64,000 nt of DNA from Parundibacterium terreum (GCF_014636315.1 NZ_BMED01000005.1:1-64000), one strand, 5' to 3'; positions 1-12,712 are shown, numbered from the stretch's first letter. The notes: generated from the sequence alone by a model not told the origin. Numbers and translations are program-made.

Positions 1-608
1 GCCAGCGTATCGGCGGCCATGGCGATGCCGTGGCCTGGAGCTTCTACCCCGGCAAGAACCTCGGTGCCTTGGGCGACGCCGGTGCCGTCACCACCAATGA
101 TCCCGTCATTGCCGACCGCCTGCGGGTGCTGCGCAATTACGGTTCCCGGGTCAAATACGTGAATGAAGTACAAGGCTATAACAGCCGGCTGGACCCGATC
201 CAGGCTGCCGCGCTATGCGTCAAGCTGAAACACCTGGATGCCTGGCAGGCAAGACGCGACAAGGTCGCTGCGCTGTACAACAAAGAACTAGCCGCCAACC
301 CACGGCTGGTGGTGCCCATGGTGCCAGCAGGTATAGGCTCGGCCTGGCACCTGTATGTGGTGCGCAGCCAGGACCGGGAAGGCTTACAGGCAGCCTTGAC
401 CAGGGCCGGCATCGGCAGCCTGATCCATTACCCGATTCCACCGCACAAGCAGCAAGCCTATGCGCAAGCCGGCTCTGGTTCTGGCTATGTCGCAGGGCAA
501 TTCCCGCTGGCAGAAGTGATGGCCGATGAGGTGCTGAGCCTGCCGATGGGGCCGCATTTGCGCGAGGAACAGCAATGGCGGGTGATTGAGGCTATTGCGG
601 CCTGGTGA
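1..608 (+). CDS. DegT/DnrJ/EryC1/StrS-family sugar aminotransferase, 3' part (5' end outside window)
   Basis: The reading frame is open from the window edge (first full codon at 3) to TGA at 606-608, so only the C-terminal ~200 residues are present; the GTG at 30 is internal. The motif [16 protein letters not shown] holds the PLP-binding lysine (codon 54-56) of fold-type I nucleotide-sugar aminotransferases, followed by the family sequence [14 protein letters not shown] and the C-terminal HLYVVR and [10 protein letters not shown] segments. Members transaminate keto-sugar nucleotides for surface polysaccharide or antibiotic sugars. The sugar substrate cannot be told from this fragment, and the partner genes lie upstream of the window. 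The stop is followed by an imperfect hairpin (about 623-652). Confidence 0.9.
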   Translation, partial: QRIGGHGDAVAWSFYPGKNLGALGDAGAVTTNDPVIADRLRVLRNYGSRVKYVNEVQGYNSRLDPIQAAALCVKLKHLDAWQARRDKVAALYNKELAANPRLVVPMVPAGIGSAWHLYVVRSQDREGLQAALTRAGIGSLIHYPIPPHKQQAYAQAGSGSGYVAGQFPLAEVMADEVLSLPMGPHLREEQQWRVIEAIAAW

Positions 609-700
609 TGTGCATATACGGGGCCGTCGATAGTATCTGCTATTGATGGCCTTGATCCTTATTGACGTCCAAGCCCTCCCTTAATTGTCAAAACACTTGT

Positions 701-715
701 GATATTTAAAATATC
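701..715. promoter_or_regulatory. 15-bp perfect palindrome upstream of the GlcG-like gene
   Basis: GATATTTAAAATATC, arms of 7 bp around one base, lies 44 bp before the start codon at 759 and just upstream of a possible -10 (TACAAT, 726-731). Position and symmetry fit an operator, but AT-rich palindromes can arise by chance and no regulator gene is adjacent. Confidence 0.3.
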
Positions 716-758
716 GCGCTTCACGTACAATTCACCCATATTTCATAACGAGGTCAAA

Positions 759-1166
759 ATGCAAACAAAGCCTGTCTTAACCCTGGAAGATGTCAAGAAA
801 ATCGCAGCCGGTGCTGAAGCTGAAGCAAAAGCCAATGGCTGGGCAGTGGTCATTGCCGTGGTCGATGACGGCGGCCACCTGATGTGGTTGCAGCGCCTGG
901 ATGGCGTAGCACCGATTTCTGCGCACATCGCTCCAGCCAAGGCGACAACTGCTGCTCTGGGCCGCCGCGAATCCAAGATCTACGAAGACATCATCAATAA
1001 TGGCCGTTATTCTTTCTTGAGCGCACCTTACCTGGAAGGCATGCTGGAGGGCGGTGTGCCTATCGTGGTGGATGGCCACTGCGTGGGCGCGGTTGGCGTT
1101 TCAGGCGTGAAATCTGCGGAAGATGCGCAGATTGCCAAGGCCGGTATTGCCGCGCTGAGCCTGTAA
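759..1166 (+). CDS. GlcG/HbpS-family (DUF336) protein
   Basis: A 135-residue protein of the GlcG/HbpS fold: VVIAVVDDGGHLMWLQRLDG, then the helix APAKATTAALGRRES, and the glycine-rich C-terminal block GGVPIVVDGHCVGAVGVSG. Family members include the heme-binding HbpS of Streptomyces and the uncharacterised GlcG of glycolate loci; the exact role is unknown. The start at 759 was chosen over an upstream in-frame codon at 699 because AACGAGG stands just before it and the family begins here. No partner gene is adjacent and it appears monocistronic. Cytoplasmic: no signal peptide is visible. Confidence 0.8.
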   Translation: MQTKPVLTLEDVKKIAAGAEAEAKANGWAVVIAVVDDGGHLMWLQRLDGVAPISAHIAPAKATTAALGRRESKIYEDIINNGRYSFLSAPYLEGMLEGGVPIVVDGHCVGAVGVSGVKSAEDAQIAKAGIAALSL

Positions 1167-1188
1167 TCTCCTGCAGCTTCTTAGTCAC

Positions 1189-1218
1189 TAGTTGCTGTTA
1201 ATAATAGTTGCTGTTAAT
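1189..1218. repeat. Tandem 14-bp direct repeat
   Basis: TAGTTGCTGTTAAT occurs at 1189-1202 and again at 1205-1218, a 16-bp period, just after the GlcG-like gene. It looks like slippage duplication; no function is evident. Confidence 0.6.
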
Positions 1219-1286
1219 CCGGGGCCGGTTTTACATTCGTTTGCGTGCTGCATGCGAAACATGGCTCCGGGTGTGAAAGAAGTAAA

Positions 1287-1315
1287 AATTAAGCGGGTGC
1301 AAGGCCCGCTTAATT
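1287..1315. terminator. Hairpin between GlcG-like gene and carA
   Basis: Perfect 11-bp stem AATTAAGCGGG/CCCGCTTAATT with a 7-base loop. A five-A run precedes it, so on the minus strand it is followed by a T run; on the plus strand only a short AT stretch follows. It probably insulates carA from upstream transcription. The 398-base gap 1167-1564 otherwise holds the repeat at 1189-1218, the carA promoter and the carA leader. Confidence 0.5.
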
Positions 1316-1371
1316 GTTGCGGTATGGTTTCGGTATAAACCATAAAATTGCCATTTATCGGGCCTGAAAAT

Positions 1372-1400
1372 TTGCCTGATGGGTCGTTTTGCGCTACAAT
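1372..1400 (+). promoter_or_regulatory. Putative sigma70 promoter of carAB
   Basis: TTGCCT (1372-1377), 17-bp spacer, TACAAT (1395-1400). Predicted transcription start near 1407, giving a leader of about 158 bases before the carA TTG start. No clear attenuator is visible in that leader. Confidence 0.6.
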
Positions 1401-1564
1401 CTGAAGGTTTAACTAATTTACCTCCCGCCGTAGCGCATACACTATCCACATTGCCCCATAAAATCGTTTCTTTCCGCGCGGAGCCTGTTTGTTAAGACGC
1501 CGTGCGCCTAGCACAACGATCATCTTGGTGCGACGCAGCGGCGGTAACAATACAGGAGTTACCC

Positions 1565-2744
1565 TTGCTGCCATTTCCGCAGTCTTTGCCCCATTCACTC
1601 CGTCTAGGGCAAGACACCCCAGCCATCCTCGCTCTCGCTGACGGGACAATATTTTCCGGTTTTTCCATTGGTGCTGCTGGACATACTATAGGCGAGGTTG
1701 TTTTCAATACCTCCATGACCGGCTATCAGGAAATCCTGACCGATCCCAGCTATAGTTCCCAGATCGTTACACTGACGTATCCCCATATAGGCAATACCGG
1801 CGTCAATTCAGAAGACGTTGAGTCCGACAAAATCCATGCAGCCGGTTTGATCATCAAAGACCTGCCTATGCTGGTATCGAATTTCCGTTCCGAACAATCC
1901 CTGTCTGAATATCTGACTTCGCAAAACATCGTTGCGATAGCAGGTATCGATACGCGCAAGCTGACACGCATCCTGCGTGAAAAAGGCGCGCAGGGCGGTG
2001 CCATCCTGGTCGGCGATGACGCCGATAAGGCATTGGCGCTGGCGAAGTCTTTTCCCGGCTTGTCCGGCATGGATCTGGCCAAGGTGGTATCCGTTGCCAA
2101 GTCTTATGAGTGGACTGAAACTGAGTGGGTGCTGGGCCAGGGCTACGGCCAACTGAGCGATCCAAAATTCCATGTTGTGGCTTTCGACTATGGCGTCAAG
2201 CGCAATATCCTGCGCATGCTGACCCAGCGCGGCTGCAAGGTGACTGTATTGCCTGCGCAGGCGACTGCAGCGGACGCACTGGCACTGAATCCGGACGGCG
2301 TGTTCCTGTCCAATGGTCCTGGCGATCCTGAGCCTTGCGACTATGCGATTGCGGCGACGAAAGAACTGATAGAAAAAGGCATACCTACATTTGGTATCTG
2401 CCTGGGTCACCAGATCATGGCGCTGGCTTCCGGCGCGAAGACATTGAAGATGAAGTTCGGCCACCACGGCGCCAACCATCCTGTGCAGGACCTGGATACT
2501 CGCCAGGTGCTGATCACTTCGCAGAATCACGGTTTTGCGGTAGATGCGGCAACCTTGCCGGACAACTGCCGTGTGACCCACGTTTCTTTGTTTGACGGTT
2601 CCCTGCAAGGCTTTGCCCGTACGGACAAGCCGGCGTTCTGCTTCCAGGGACACCCCGAAGCATCGCCTGGTCCGCACGATATCGGTTACCTGTTTGACCG
2701 TTTCACAGGTTTGATGAATCAGGCAAAGATGGAGAAGAATAAAA

Positions 2745-2752
<8 letters not shown>
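1565..2752 (+). CDS. carA: Carbamoyl phosphate synthase small (glutaminase) subunit
   Basis: Hydrolyses glutamine and delivers ammonia to CarB for carbamoyl phosphate, feeding pyrimidine and arginine synthesis. The N-terminal half carries the CPSase small-chain signature [21 protein letters not shown] and the C-terminal half is a class I glutamine amidotransferase with nucleophile Cys in GICLGHQ (about residue 279) and the His/Glu pair in HPEAS (about 363/365). The frame is open from 1502, but the TTG at 1565 has AGGAG (1554-1558) six bases upstream and gives 395 residues, close to the usual 380-390; a 1502 start would add an unrelated N-terminus. The 3' end overlaps the carB start by 8 bases, so the two are co-translated. 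Confidence 0.96.
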
Positions 2753-5963
<3,211 letters not shown>

Positions 5964-6046
5964 CTGTTATAGTATGGCTTGAGTTGCAGTAAAGAACGGT
6001 CTGCATGATCTCTTGCCGTGGCTCAAGACCATTACAGTTTTAATTC

Positions 6047-6104
6047 ATACAGAGGTCACTGACAGCATCAGCCTTGCTGGTGTCAAAGTGGCCTCTGTAT
6101 TTTT
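6047..6104 (+). terminator. Long hairpin plus T run between carB and greA
   Basis: A 14-bp stem with one G-T wobble (6047-6060 with 6087-6100) encloses a smaller hairpin (CAGC/GCTG) and is followed by five Ts (6100-6104), 20 bases before the greA ATG. It reads as the carAB intrinsic terminator, but its closeness to greA means it would also lie in any longer greA leader. Confidence 0.75.
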
Positions 6105-6124
6105 ACTTTATAAGTGTTAATAAT

Positions 6125-6601
6125 ATGAGTACAGTACCTCTCACCAAATTCGGCGCAGAATTGCTTAAACAGGAATTGCATCAACTGAAGACCAAGGAAC
6201 GTCCATCGGTCATCAATGCGATTTCGGAAGCGCGCGCGCAGGGCGATTTGTCTGAAAATGCAGAGTACGATGCCGCCAAGGAGCGCCAGAGCTTTATCGA
6301 AGGCCGTATCGCGGAACTGGAAGGCAAGCTGAGCGCTGCGCAGATTATCGATCCGACCGAACTGGATGCAGAAGGCCGCGTTGTCTTCGGTTCTACCGTA
6401 CACCTGGAAGACCTGGAAAATGCGCAGAAGGTAACCTATCAGATCGTCGGTGAAGACGAAGCTGATATCAAGGAAAAGAAAGTGTCCATCACTTCACCCA
6501 TCGCGCGCGCGCTGATCGGTAAGTATGCTGGCGACGTGGTTGGCGTGCAGGCACCATCAGGCGTGCGCGAGTATGAAGTACTGGATGTACTGTATATCTG
6601 A
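6125..6601 (+). CDS. greA: Transcription elongation factor GreA
   Basis: A 158-residue GreA: N-terminal coiled coil with RPSVINAISEARAQGDLSENAEYDAAKE (the acidic tip residues D and E that enter the RNA polymerase secondary channel and stimulate transcript cleavage), then the C-terminal FKBP-like domain ending in SPIARALIGKYAGD and YEVLDVLYI. It rescues backtracked RNA polymerase. The start at 6125 (MSTVPLTKFG) matches the family; an upstream in-frame start at 6074 would lie in the terminator hairpin. No strong Shine-Dalgarno is visible before it. greA next to carAB is common in proteobacteria. Confidence 0.97.
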   Translation: MSTVPLTKFGAELLKQELHQLKTKERPSVINAISEARAQGDLSENAEYDAAKERQSFIEGRIAELEGKLSAAQIIDPTELDAEGRVVFGSTVHLEDLENAQKVTYQIVGEDEADIKEKKVSITSPIARALIGKYAGDVVGVQAPSGVREYEVLDVLYI

Positions 6602-6915
6602 ACTGAGCTAAACCGAGCTAAGCAGAATCTGGCGGCGACCGGCTTGCTGGTTGCCTCAATGGCCGCTTGAGCGGCCACGCTTTCCATATAGTGCGCGGCG
6701 AGCTGACAAATTAAATTAATTGCCAGGCAATTGCGCGCATAATCCTGAGATGTCCTGAGATCAGGTAAAGGTGGATGTTGGCAGGCACATGCTCTGCCAG
6801 AAACATCCGGGCACTAACCAGTAGTCAGTTAATGCAAAATTGGCAAAGTCGGCCAGGTCGGCCAATTGACACCTATCTAATGCTTATAAGTGGCTTATAG
6901 TGGCCGACACAATGC
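6602..6915. other. Intergenic region between convergent greA and yhbY
   Basis: No gene seen. It holds a perfect hairpin GGCCGC-TTGA-GCGGCC (6661-6676) and a 15-bp palindrome AATTGCCAGGCAATT (6718-6732); neither has a convincing T run, but they may end the converging transcripts. Short duplications (GAGCTAA, CCTGAGAT, GTCGGCCA) suggest slippage. Confidence 0.4.
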
Positions 6916-7395
6916 TCAGGCATTTCCCAGTGCAGATTTTTTGGTGCTGGTTTGACGTGGCTTGGCACGTTTGATATTTCCACCCTGAGTGACGCGCTCA
7001 TTACCCTTGACCATGACTTTGGACACGGTAGGTTTTTTGGTGCCGCTTGGGCTAGGCTTGACGATAGTGACTTCACGCAGACCGCCTGCTTTACCTTTTT
7101 TCAATACCTTGGTGGTGCCGGCTTCCTGTTTAGGACGATACAGTACCAGCAGTTTGCCGATATGCTGGATTGGTGCGGCATCCAGGGTGCTGCAGATATT
7201 GTCGTACATGGCGATACGCGCTTCGCGGTCGTCGCCGAATACACGTACCTTGATCAGTCCGTGAGAATTAAGGCCGGCGTCTATCTCTTTCATGACGGCA
7301 GGGGATAAGCCGGCTTCGCCTATCAATACAATTGGCTTCAGGGCGTGAGCTGCGGAACGCAATTCGCTACGTTCAGCGGGCGTTAGTTTTATCAT
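6916..7395 (-). CDS. yhbY: YhbY family CRM-domain RNA-binding protein with long basic tail
   Basis: Residues 1-95 form a CRS1/YhbY (CRM) domain: LTPAERSELRSAAHALKPIVLIGEAGLS, the helix GLNSHGLIKVRVFGDDREARI and ICSTLDAAPIQHIGKLLVLYRP. E. coli YhbY binds pre-50S particles and helps ribosome assembly. Here a ~60-residue tail rich in Lys, Thr, Ser and Arg follows (159 residues versus 97 in E. coli), probably disordered and RNA-binding. It is divergent from rlmE, 32 bp away, so two rRNA/ribosome maturation genes share one control region. Confidence 0.93.
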   Translation of the reverse strand: MIKLTPAERSELRSAAHALKPIVLIGEAGLSPAVMKEIDAGLNSHGLIKVRVFGDDREARIAMYDNICSTLDAAPIQHIGKLLVLYRPKQEAGTTKVLKKGKAGGLREVTIVKPSPSGTKKPTVSKVMVKGNERVTQGGNIKRAKPRQTSTKKSALGNA

Positions 7396-7427
7396 GTAAA
7401 TTCCTTTAAAAGCAGTATTTTACGCGA

Positions 7428-8072
7428 ATGGCAAAGAATAAATTCAATCAAAATTGGGTTCACGATCATATTAATGATCCTTATGTGAAACTCGCACAAA
7501 AAGAAGGCTATCGCGCCAGGGCTGTTTACAAGCTCAAGGAGATTGATGAAAGTGAAAAACTGATCAAGCCTGGCCAGATTATTGTTGACTTGGGTGCAAC
7601 TCCTGGTAGCTGGTCCCAATATGTCAGGAACAAGCTGGCAGGCAAGGATGGCGGCGGTATCCTGGGCGAAATCTTCGCGCTGGACCTGCTACCGATGGAT
7701 CCTATCGCGGATGTGCAGTTCATCCAGGGGGATTTTCGGGAGGATGAAGTGCTGAATCAACTGGAAGCGCAGTTAAAAGGGCGCAAAGTTGATCTTGTGT
7801 TATCGGATATGGCCCCCAATCTGTCAGGTATCCCCACTGCAGATGCGGCGAGGGTGGAATATATTATTGAACTGGCCGTTGCTTTTGCCAATGCCCATCT
7901 GAAACCTTCGGGCGCTTTGCTGGTGAAATGTTTTCACGGACCCAGTTATAACAATATTGTTGATATGTTCAAAAGTGAGTTCAAAACGGTAGCGAACAAG
8001 AAACCAAAAGCCAGCAAAGACAAGTCTTCCGAGATATTTTTGCTAGGAAAAGGGCTTAAAAACCCGTCATAG
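7428..8072 (+). CDS. rlmE: 23S rRNA (uridine-2'-O)-methyltransferase RlmE (FtsJ/RrmJ)
   Basis: A 214-residue Rossmann methyltransferase of the FtsJ family: SAM site [12 protein letters not shown], acidic motif GDFRED, catalytic Asp in [10 protein letters not shown] and catalytic Lys in ALLVKCFHG of the K-D-K-E tetrad. It 2'-O-methylates U2552 of 23S rRNA in late 50S assembly. It sits directly before ftsH, as in E. coli and most beta/gammaproteobacteria, where the pair belongs to the heat-shock regulon. The start at 7428 ([14 protein letters not shown]) agrees with family N-termini. Confidence 0.96.
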   Translation: MAKNKFNQNWVHDHINDPYVKLAQKEGYRARAVYKLKEIDESEKLIKPGQIIVDLGATPGSWSQYVRNKLAGKDGGGILGEIFALDLLPMDPIADVQFIQGDFREDEVLNQLEAQLKGRKVDLVLSDMAPNLSGIPTADAARVEYIIELAVAFANAHLKPSGALLVKCFHGPSYNNIVDMFKSEFKTVANKKPKASKDKSSEIFLLGKGLKNPS

Positions 8073-8083
8073 GGCGATCTTCC

Positions 8084-8111
8084 CTTGATAAACCGGCTTT
8101 CCCCCCTATAT
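8084..8111 (+). promoter_or_regulatory. Possible sigma32-type promoter for ftsH
   Basis: CTTGATA (8084-8090), 12-base spacer, CCCCTATAT (8103-8111), resembling the heat-shock consensus CTTGAAA-N11-16-CCCCATNT, about 80 bases before the ftsH start. ftsH is a known heat-shock gene in E. coli; the assignment here rests on similarity only. Confidence 0.45.
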
Positions 8112-8192
8112 GGCGTCTAGCAAGGCCAACTTATTGGGGGTAGAATTAATGTTTGAGTGTGTGATGGCGTATGGTGCGTCCAAGGAGTTCTC

Positions 8193-10085
8193 GTGAATAA
8201 CATGTTTTCAAAAGCTGCCATCTGGGTTGTGATTGCCTTGGTGCTTTTTACTGTCTTTAAGCAATTCGACGGCAAAGGTATCGCTTCCGGCGCACAATCA
8301 ATGCCTTATTCAGAGTTCCTGGATGAAGTAAGGGCCAAACACATCAAGGATGCAACGATCGATGAAGCCAGCCGCTCCATCGTCGCTACTACCGTCGACG
8401 GCAAGAAGATCAAGTCTCAGGTAACGGTGTTGGATCGCGGCCTGGTCGGCGATCTGGTCAATAACGGCATCAAATTTGATGTCAAACAGCCTGAAGAACA
8501 ATCCTTCCTGTCCCAGGTATTCATTTCCTGGTTCCCTATGTTGTTGCTGATCGGCGTCTGGGTATTTTTCATGCGCCAGATGCAGGGCGGCGGCAAGGGC
8601 GGTGCGTTTTCCTTCGGCAAGTCCAAGGCGCGCATGCTGGATGATGCCAATAACACTGTCACTTTTGCCGACGTTGCAGGTTGCGACGAAGCGAAAGAAG
8701 AAGTGACCGAGATCGTTGATTTTCTGCGCGATCCTACCAAATTCCAGAAGCTCGGCGGCCGTATTCCCCGCGGCGTGCTGATGGTTGGTCCTCCAGGTAC
8801 CGGTAAAACTTTGCTGGCCCGTGCGATTGCAGGCGAAGCCAAGGTGCCTTTCTTCACGATCTCCGGTTCCGATTTCGTTGAAATGTTTGTCGGTGTGGGT
8901 GCATCCCGCGTCCGCGATATGTTTGAAAACGCCAAGAAACACTCTCCTTGCATTATCTTCATCGATGAGATCGATGCGGTTGGTCGTCATCGCGGCGCCG
9001 GCATGGGCGGCGGTAATGATGAGCGCGAACAGACATTGAACCAGATGCTGGTCGAGATGGATGGTTTCGAAGCCAATTCCGGCGTGATCGTGATTGCTGC
9101 AACCAACCGTGCTGACGTTTTGGACAAAGCCTTGCTGCGTCCAGGCCGTTTCGACCGCCAGGTGACTGTAGGCTTGCCGGATATCCGCGGCCGTGAGCAG
9201 ATCCTGAATGTGCATATGCGCAAGGTGCCTATCGCTCCTGACGTCCGGGCAGACATCCTGGCACGCGGTACTCCTGGTTTCTCCGGTGCCGACCTGGCTA
9301 ATCTGGTCAATGAATCTGCGCTGTTTGCTGCACGCCGTAACAAGCGTCTGGTAGAGATGCAGGATTTTGAAGATGCTAAAGACAAGATCTACATGGGACC
9401 AGAGCGTAAATCGATGGTCATGCGTGAAGATGAGCGCAGGAACACCGCTTACCATGAGTCTGGCCATGCAGTCGTTGCAAAATTGTTGCCGAAGGCAGAC
9501 CCGGTTCATAAAGTGACCATCATGCCGCGCGGTTTTGCACTGGGCCTGACCTGGCAGTTGCCTGAGCATGATCAGATCAGCGGTTACAAGGACAAGATGC
9601 TGGAAGAAATTTCCATCCTGTTCGGCGGTCGTATCGCAGAAGAGATTTTCGTCGGCCAGATGTCTACCGGCGCATCGAATGACTTTTCCCGCGCGACCAA
9701 ACTGGCTCGCTCGATGGTGACGCGTTTCGGTATGTCCGACACGATGGGTGTGATGGTCTATGAAGACAGCCAGCAGGAAGGCTACTTCGGCATGGCTTCC
9801 AAGACTATCTCTGAAGCGACTCAGCAAAAGGTTGATGCTGAAATCCGCATCATCCTGGATCAGCAATATGCAATCTCCCGCAAATTGCTGGAAGAGAACC
9901 GCGACAAGGTAGAAGCCATGACCAAGGCGCTGATGGACTGGGAAACGATTGATGCAGACCAGATTGACGACATCATGAACGGCCTGGAACCACGTCCGCC
10001 AAAATTGGGCCAGACCATACGCAAGCACCCAAGTGACAGCGCGTCCGGTGGTGTATCGCCGAACGCACCAGCGCCAGCGGTGTAA
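8193..10085 (+). CDS. ftsH: ATP-dependent zinc metalloprotease FtsH
   Basis: A 630-residue membrane AAA+ protease. Order: TM helix ~8-24, periplasmic domain, TM helix ~100-120 ([18 protein letters not shown]), Walker A GPPGTGKT (199-206), Walker [12 protein letters not shown] with [18 protein letters not shown], and the zinc motif HESGH (His421, Glu422, His425). It degrades misassembled membrane proteins and regulators such as LpxC and sigma32. The frame is open from 8157, but GTG at 8193 has AAGGAG (8182-8187) five bases upstream and gives the family N-terminus [10 protein letters not shown]. Follows rlmE; ends at a strong terminator. Confidence 0.97.
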   Translation: MNNMFSKAAIWVVIALVLFTVFKQFDGKGIASGAQSMPYSEFLDEVRAKHIKDATIDEASRSIVATTVDGKKIKSQVTVLDRGLVGDLVNNGIKFDVKQPEEQSFLSQVFISWFPMLLLIGVWVFFMRQMQGGGKGGAFSFGKSKARMLDDANNTVTFADVAGCDEAKEEVTEIVDFLRDPTKFQKLGGRIPRGVLMVGPPGTGKTLLARAIAGEAKVPFFTISGSDFVEMFVGVGASRVRDMFENAKKHSPCIIFIDEIDAVGRHRGAGMGGGNDEREQTLNQMLVEMDGFEANSGVIVIAATNRADVLDKALLRPGRFDRQVTVGLPDIRGREQILNVHMRKVPIAPDVRADILARGTPGFSGADLANLVNESALFAARRNKRLVEMQDFEDAKDKIYMGPERKSMVMREDERRNTAYHESGHAVVAKLLPKADPVHKVTIMPRGFALGLTWQLPEHDQISGYKDKMLEEISILFGGRIAEEIFVGQMSTGASNDFSRATKLARSMVTRFGMSDTMGVMVYEDSQQEGYFGMASKTISEATQQKVDAEIRIILDQQYAISRKLLEENRDKVEAMTKALMDWETIDADQIDDIMNGLEPRPPKLGQTIRKHPSDSASGGVSPNAPAPAV

Positions 10086-10129
10086 GGTCCAGAAGCAGGT
10101 TTGATCCTGTAAATAAATTTATCCTGATG

Positions 10130-10162
10130 AGGGTGAGGAGTGATCCTCGCCCTTATTTTTTT
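10130..10162 (+). terminator. Intrinsic terminator of ftsH
   Basis: Stem AGGGTGAGGA/TCCTCGCCCT (one G-T pair), 4-base loop GTGA, then TATTTTTTT. It lies only 28 bases before the folP ATG, so folP is either read through or has its own promoter overlapping the ftsH end. Confidence 0.85.
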
Positions 10163-10189
10163 GCCTTTCTGCTCTTACAACGTTTTACG

Positions 10190-11032
10190 ATGAATACATA
10201 TTTTCAATGCGGCCGGTTCCGTTTCGCAATGCAGGGCAAGCAATATCGTCCGCTTGTGATGGGTATCCTGAATGTCACGCCGGATTCCTTTTCCGACGGT
10301 GGCCAGCACGCCGCGCTGGATAGTGCGATCACGCATGCGGAGCAGATGATAGAAGAAGGTGTCGACATCATCGACATTGGCGGCGAATCCACCCGCCCAG
10401 GGGCACAGGTATTGCCGCTTGAAGAAGAGCTGCGGCGCGTGATGCCGGTGATCTATGCCCTGCGCGATTGCGGCAAACCGCTGTCTATTGATACCTACAA
10501 GCCGGAGGTAATGAAGGAGGCTATCCTGGCCGGCGTGGATCTGGTCAACGACATTAACGGCTTCCGGGATGAGCGCGCGGTGCAACTGGTATCACAGAGC
10601 GATGTTGCTTTGTGCGTCATGCACATGCAAAATACGCCATCCGACATGCAATTGAAACCGGAATACCGGGACGTGAATGAAGAGGTCATGGTGTTTCTGC
10701 AGGAGCGGGTAGACGCGCTGGTCAAGGCTGGCGTGGAGCGCGACCGGATCAGCATAGATCCCGGTTTTGGCTTCGGCAAAAGCTTGCAGCATAATGTGGA
10801 CATGCTGAAACACATAGGTAATTTTCAGCAGCAGTTGCAATTGCCTGTGCTGGCCGGCCTGTCGCGCAAGAGCATGATAGGCGCGATTACCGGCAAGCCG
10901 GTGGAGCGCCGGATGGCAGGCAGCGTAGGCGCTGCTCTGGCAGCGGTAGCGCAAGGCGCGAAGATAGTCAGGGTGCATGACGTCGCTGAAACGGTCGATG
11001 CATTGAAGGTATGGCAGGCAATGTCCAGTTAA
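10190..11032 (+). CDS. folP: Dihydropteroate synthase
   Basis: Joins p-aminobenzoate and 6-hydroxymethyl-7,8-dihydropterin diphosphate to form dihydropteroate (folate pathway; sulfonamide target). Signatures: [16 protein letters not shown] near residue 22, [28 protein letters not shown], the [10 protein letters not shown] loop and the C-terminal VRVHDVAET. 280 residues from the ATG at 10190 (MNTYFQCG), the usual length; the 21 codons upstream in frame overlap the ftsH terminator and are unlikely to be translated. Adjacent to glmM, as widely conserved. Confidence 0.96.
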   Translation: MNTYFQCGRFRFAMQGKQYRPLVMGILNVTPDSFSDGGQHAALDSAITHAEQMIEEGVDIIDIGGESTRPGAQVLPLEEELRRVMPVIYALRDCGKPLSIDTYKPEVMKEAILAGVDLVNDINGFRDERAVQLVSQSDVALCVMHMQNTPSDMQLKPEYRDVNEEVMVFLQERVDALVKAGVERDRISIDPGFGFGKSLQHNVDMLKHIGNFQQQLQLPVLAGLSRKSMIGAITGKPVERRMAGSVGAALAAVAQGAKIVRVHDVAETVDALKVWQAMSS

Positions 11033-11096
11033 AAAGCCGAACGTGGAGCGGCGCTGGAAAATCAGTAAGAAAAATAACGAAGACGGGAAAATAATA

Positions 11097-12440
11097 ATGA
11101 CGAGAAAATATTTTGGCACCGATGGCATACGCGGCAAAGTAGGAGCCGCTCCTATCACTCCTGATTTCGTAATGCGCCTTGGTTACGCTGCCGGCAAAGT
11201 GCTGGCGCAAACCGATTCCGCCGGCGGCAACAAGCCTGCCGTGCTGATCGGCAAGGACACCCGTATTTCCGGCTACATGCTGGAAGCCGCCCTGGAAGCC
11301 GGCTTTGCCGCTGCCGGTGTAGATGTGATGCTGGCAGGACCTTTGCCGACGCCGGCGATCGCCTACCTGACCAGGGCCTTGCGCCTTTCTGCCGGCGTGG
11401 TCATTTCCGCTTCCCATAATCCTTATTACGATAATGGCATCAAGTTCTTTTCTGCTTTAGGCAACAAGCTGCCGGATGACGTGGAGCTGGCGATAGAAGC
11501 CGAGCTGGAAAAAGAAATGCATTGCGTCTCATCGGAGCATCTCGGCAAGGCCAGGCGCCTGGAAGATGCACGCGGCCGCTATATTGAATTTTGCAAGAGC
11601 ACTTACCCGAATGAGCTGGACCTGCGCGGCCTGAAGATCGTCGTGGATAGCGCCCATGGCGCTGCCTACCAGATCGCACCGCATGTGTTCCATGAGCTGG
11701 GCGCGGAAGTGATCAGCATTGGTAACCAGCCGAACGGCTTGAATATCAATGACGGTTTTGGCGCTACGTCGCCGGATGCACTGTCATTGGCGGTGCGCGC
11801 CAATCATGCTGATATCGGTATTGCACTGGATGGCGATGCCGACCGTTTGCTGATGGTCGATGCCAATGGCCGCATCTACAACGGCGACGAATTGCTGTAC
11901 CTGATGGTGATGGATCGCATGGCGATAGGTCCGGTGCAGGGCGTCGTGGGCACGCTGATGACCAATATGGCGGTGGAGCTGGCGCTGAAGAAGATGGGCG
12001 TAGGTTTTTCCCGCGCCAAGGTCGGCGACCGCTATGTACTGGAGCAAATGCAGGAAAAAGGCTGGCTGCTGGGCGGTGAAGGTTCAGGCCATCTGCTGTG
12101 CCTGGACAAGCATACGACCGGTGACGGCATCGTATCCGCCTTGCAGGTTCTGTCTGCGCTGCGCAGGAACGGCAAGACGCTGGAACAATGCTTTGACGGC
12201 CTGAACCTGTTCCCGCAGGTATTGATCAATGTGCGGGTCACTCCCGGTTTTGATTGGCAAAAGAATGCTGCTGCAGTGCAGGAAAAAGAAGCCGTGGAAA
12301 AAGAACTGGGTGACAAGGGCAGGGTATTGATCCGTGCCTCAGGCACCGAGCCCTTGATACGCGTGATGGTAGAGGCTGAAGATGCGGACCTGGCTAACAA
12401 AATGGCGCGTCGCCTGGCAGACCATATTACACCGGGCTAA
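11097..12440 (+). CDS. glmM: Phosphoglucosamine mutase
   Basis: Converts glucosamine-6-phosphate to glucosamine-1-phosphate for UDP-GlcNAc (peptidoglycan, LPS). N-terminus [14 protein letters not shown], phosphoserine loop SASHNP (Ser near 106), metal loop DGDADR, sugar-binding GGEGSGH and phosphate-binding [12 protein letters not shown] are all present. 447 residues from the ATG at 11097, the normal length; the longer frame from 11043 adds 18 unsupported residues. It lies 64 bases after folP, in one transcription unit. Confidence 0.97.
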   Translation: MTRKYFGTDGIRGKVGAAPITPDFVMRLGYAAGKVLAQTDSAGGNKPAVLIGKDTRISGYMLEAALEAGFAAAGVDVMLAGPLPTPAIAYLTRALRLSAGVVISASHNPYYDNGIKFFSALGNKLPDDVELAIEAELEKEMHCVSSEHLGKARRLEDARGRYIEFCKSTYPNELDLRGLKIVVDSAHGAAYQIAPHVFHELGAEVISIGNQPNGLNINDGFGATSPDALSLAVRANHADIGIALDGDADRLLMVDANGRIYNGDELLYLMVMDRMAIGPVQGVVGTLMTNMAVELALKKMGVGFSRAKVGDRYVLEQMQEKGWLLGGEGSGHLLCLDKHTTGDGIVSALQVLSALRRNGKTLEQCFDGLNLFPQVLINVRVTPGFDWQKNAAAVQEKEAVEKELGDKGRVLIRASGTEPLIRVMVEAEDADLANKMARRLADHITPG

Positions 12441-12484
12441 GCGCTGAAAGACGAGGCGGTAATCGGCTGAATTTGCCTTGCGGC

Positions 12485-12506
12485 ATGGATTCAAGGTTGA
12501 ATCCAT
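12485..12506 (+). terminator. Hairpin after glmM
   Basis: Inverted repeat ATGGATTCAA/TTGAATCCAT (10 bp, minimal loop) 44 bases after the glmM stop, lacking a T run. It may be a weak terminator; its 3' arm also overlaps the -35 of the tRNA promoter. Confidence 0.4.
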
Positions 12507-12525
12507 GGCCGATAAGAGGTACTAT
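12497..12525 (+). promoter_or_regulatory. Putative sigma70 promoter of the tRNA-Arg gene
   Basis: TTGAAT (12497-12502), 17-bp spacer, TACTAT (12520-12525); predicted start near 12532, about 60 bases before the mature tRNA 5' end. Confidence 0.55.
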
Positions 12526-12591
12526 TCAGCCTTCTGTTTTTCTGCGCCGTCTCATAGTACGCATGCGGTCGGCGCCGGACACTTTTACGAC

Positions 12592-12668
12592 CTGTCCATA
12601 GCTCAGTTGGATAGAGCACGAGCCTTCTAAGCTCGGGGTCGCAGGTTCGATTCCTGCTGGGCAGGCCA
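12592..12668 (+). tRNA. tRNA-Arg, anticodon TCT (reads AGA)
   Basis: A 77-base cloverleaf: acceptor CTGTCCA/TGGGCAG (one G-T), D arm TAGCTCAGTTGGATAGAGC, anticodon stem CGAGC/GCTCG with loop CTTCTAA, T arm GCAGG-TTCGATT-CCTGC, discriminator G and encoded CCA. It resembles E. coli tRNA-Arg(UCU) closely. tRNA-Arg genes are frequent integration sites, but no integrase or attachment repeat was found near it. Confidence 0.97.
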
Positions 12669-12682
12669 ATGAATTCGTGCAT

Positions 12683-12712
12683 AAAAGCCCAGTTAAAAAA
12701 ACTGGGCTTTTT
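12683..12712 (+). terminator. Intrinsic terminator after tRNA-Arg
   Basis: AAAGCCCAGTT/AACTGGGCTTT stem with an A-rich loop and a short T run, starting 15 bases after the tRNA CCA end. Confidence 0.85.

Noticed and set aside
1231..1449. 72-residue minus-strand frame upstream of carA
   Set aside because: Overlaps the hairpin and carA promoter; no start signal or domain.
12485..12506. Attachment site or tRNA-like repeat
   Set aside because: It is a simple hairpin with no similarity to the tRNA 3' end.
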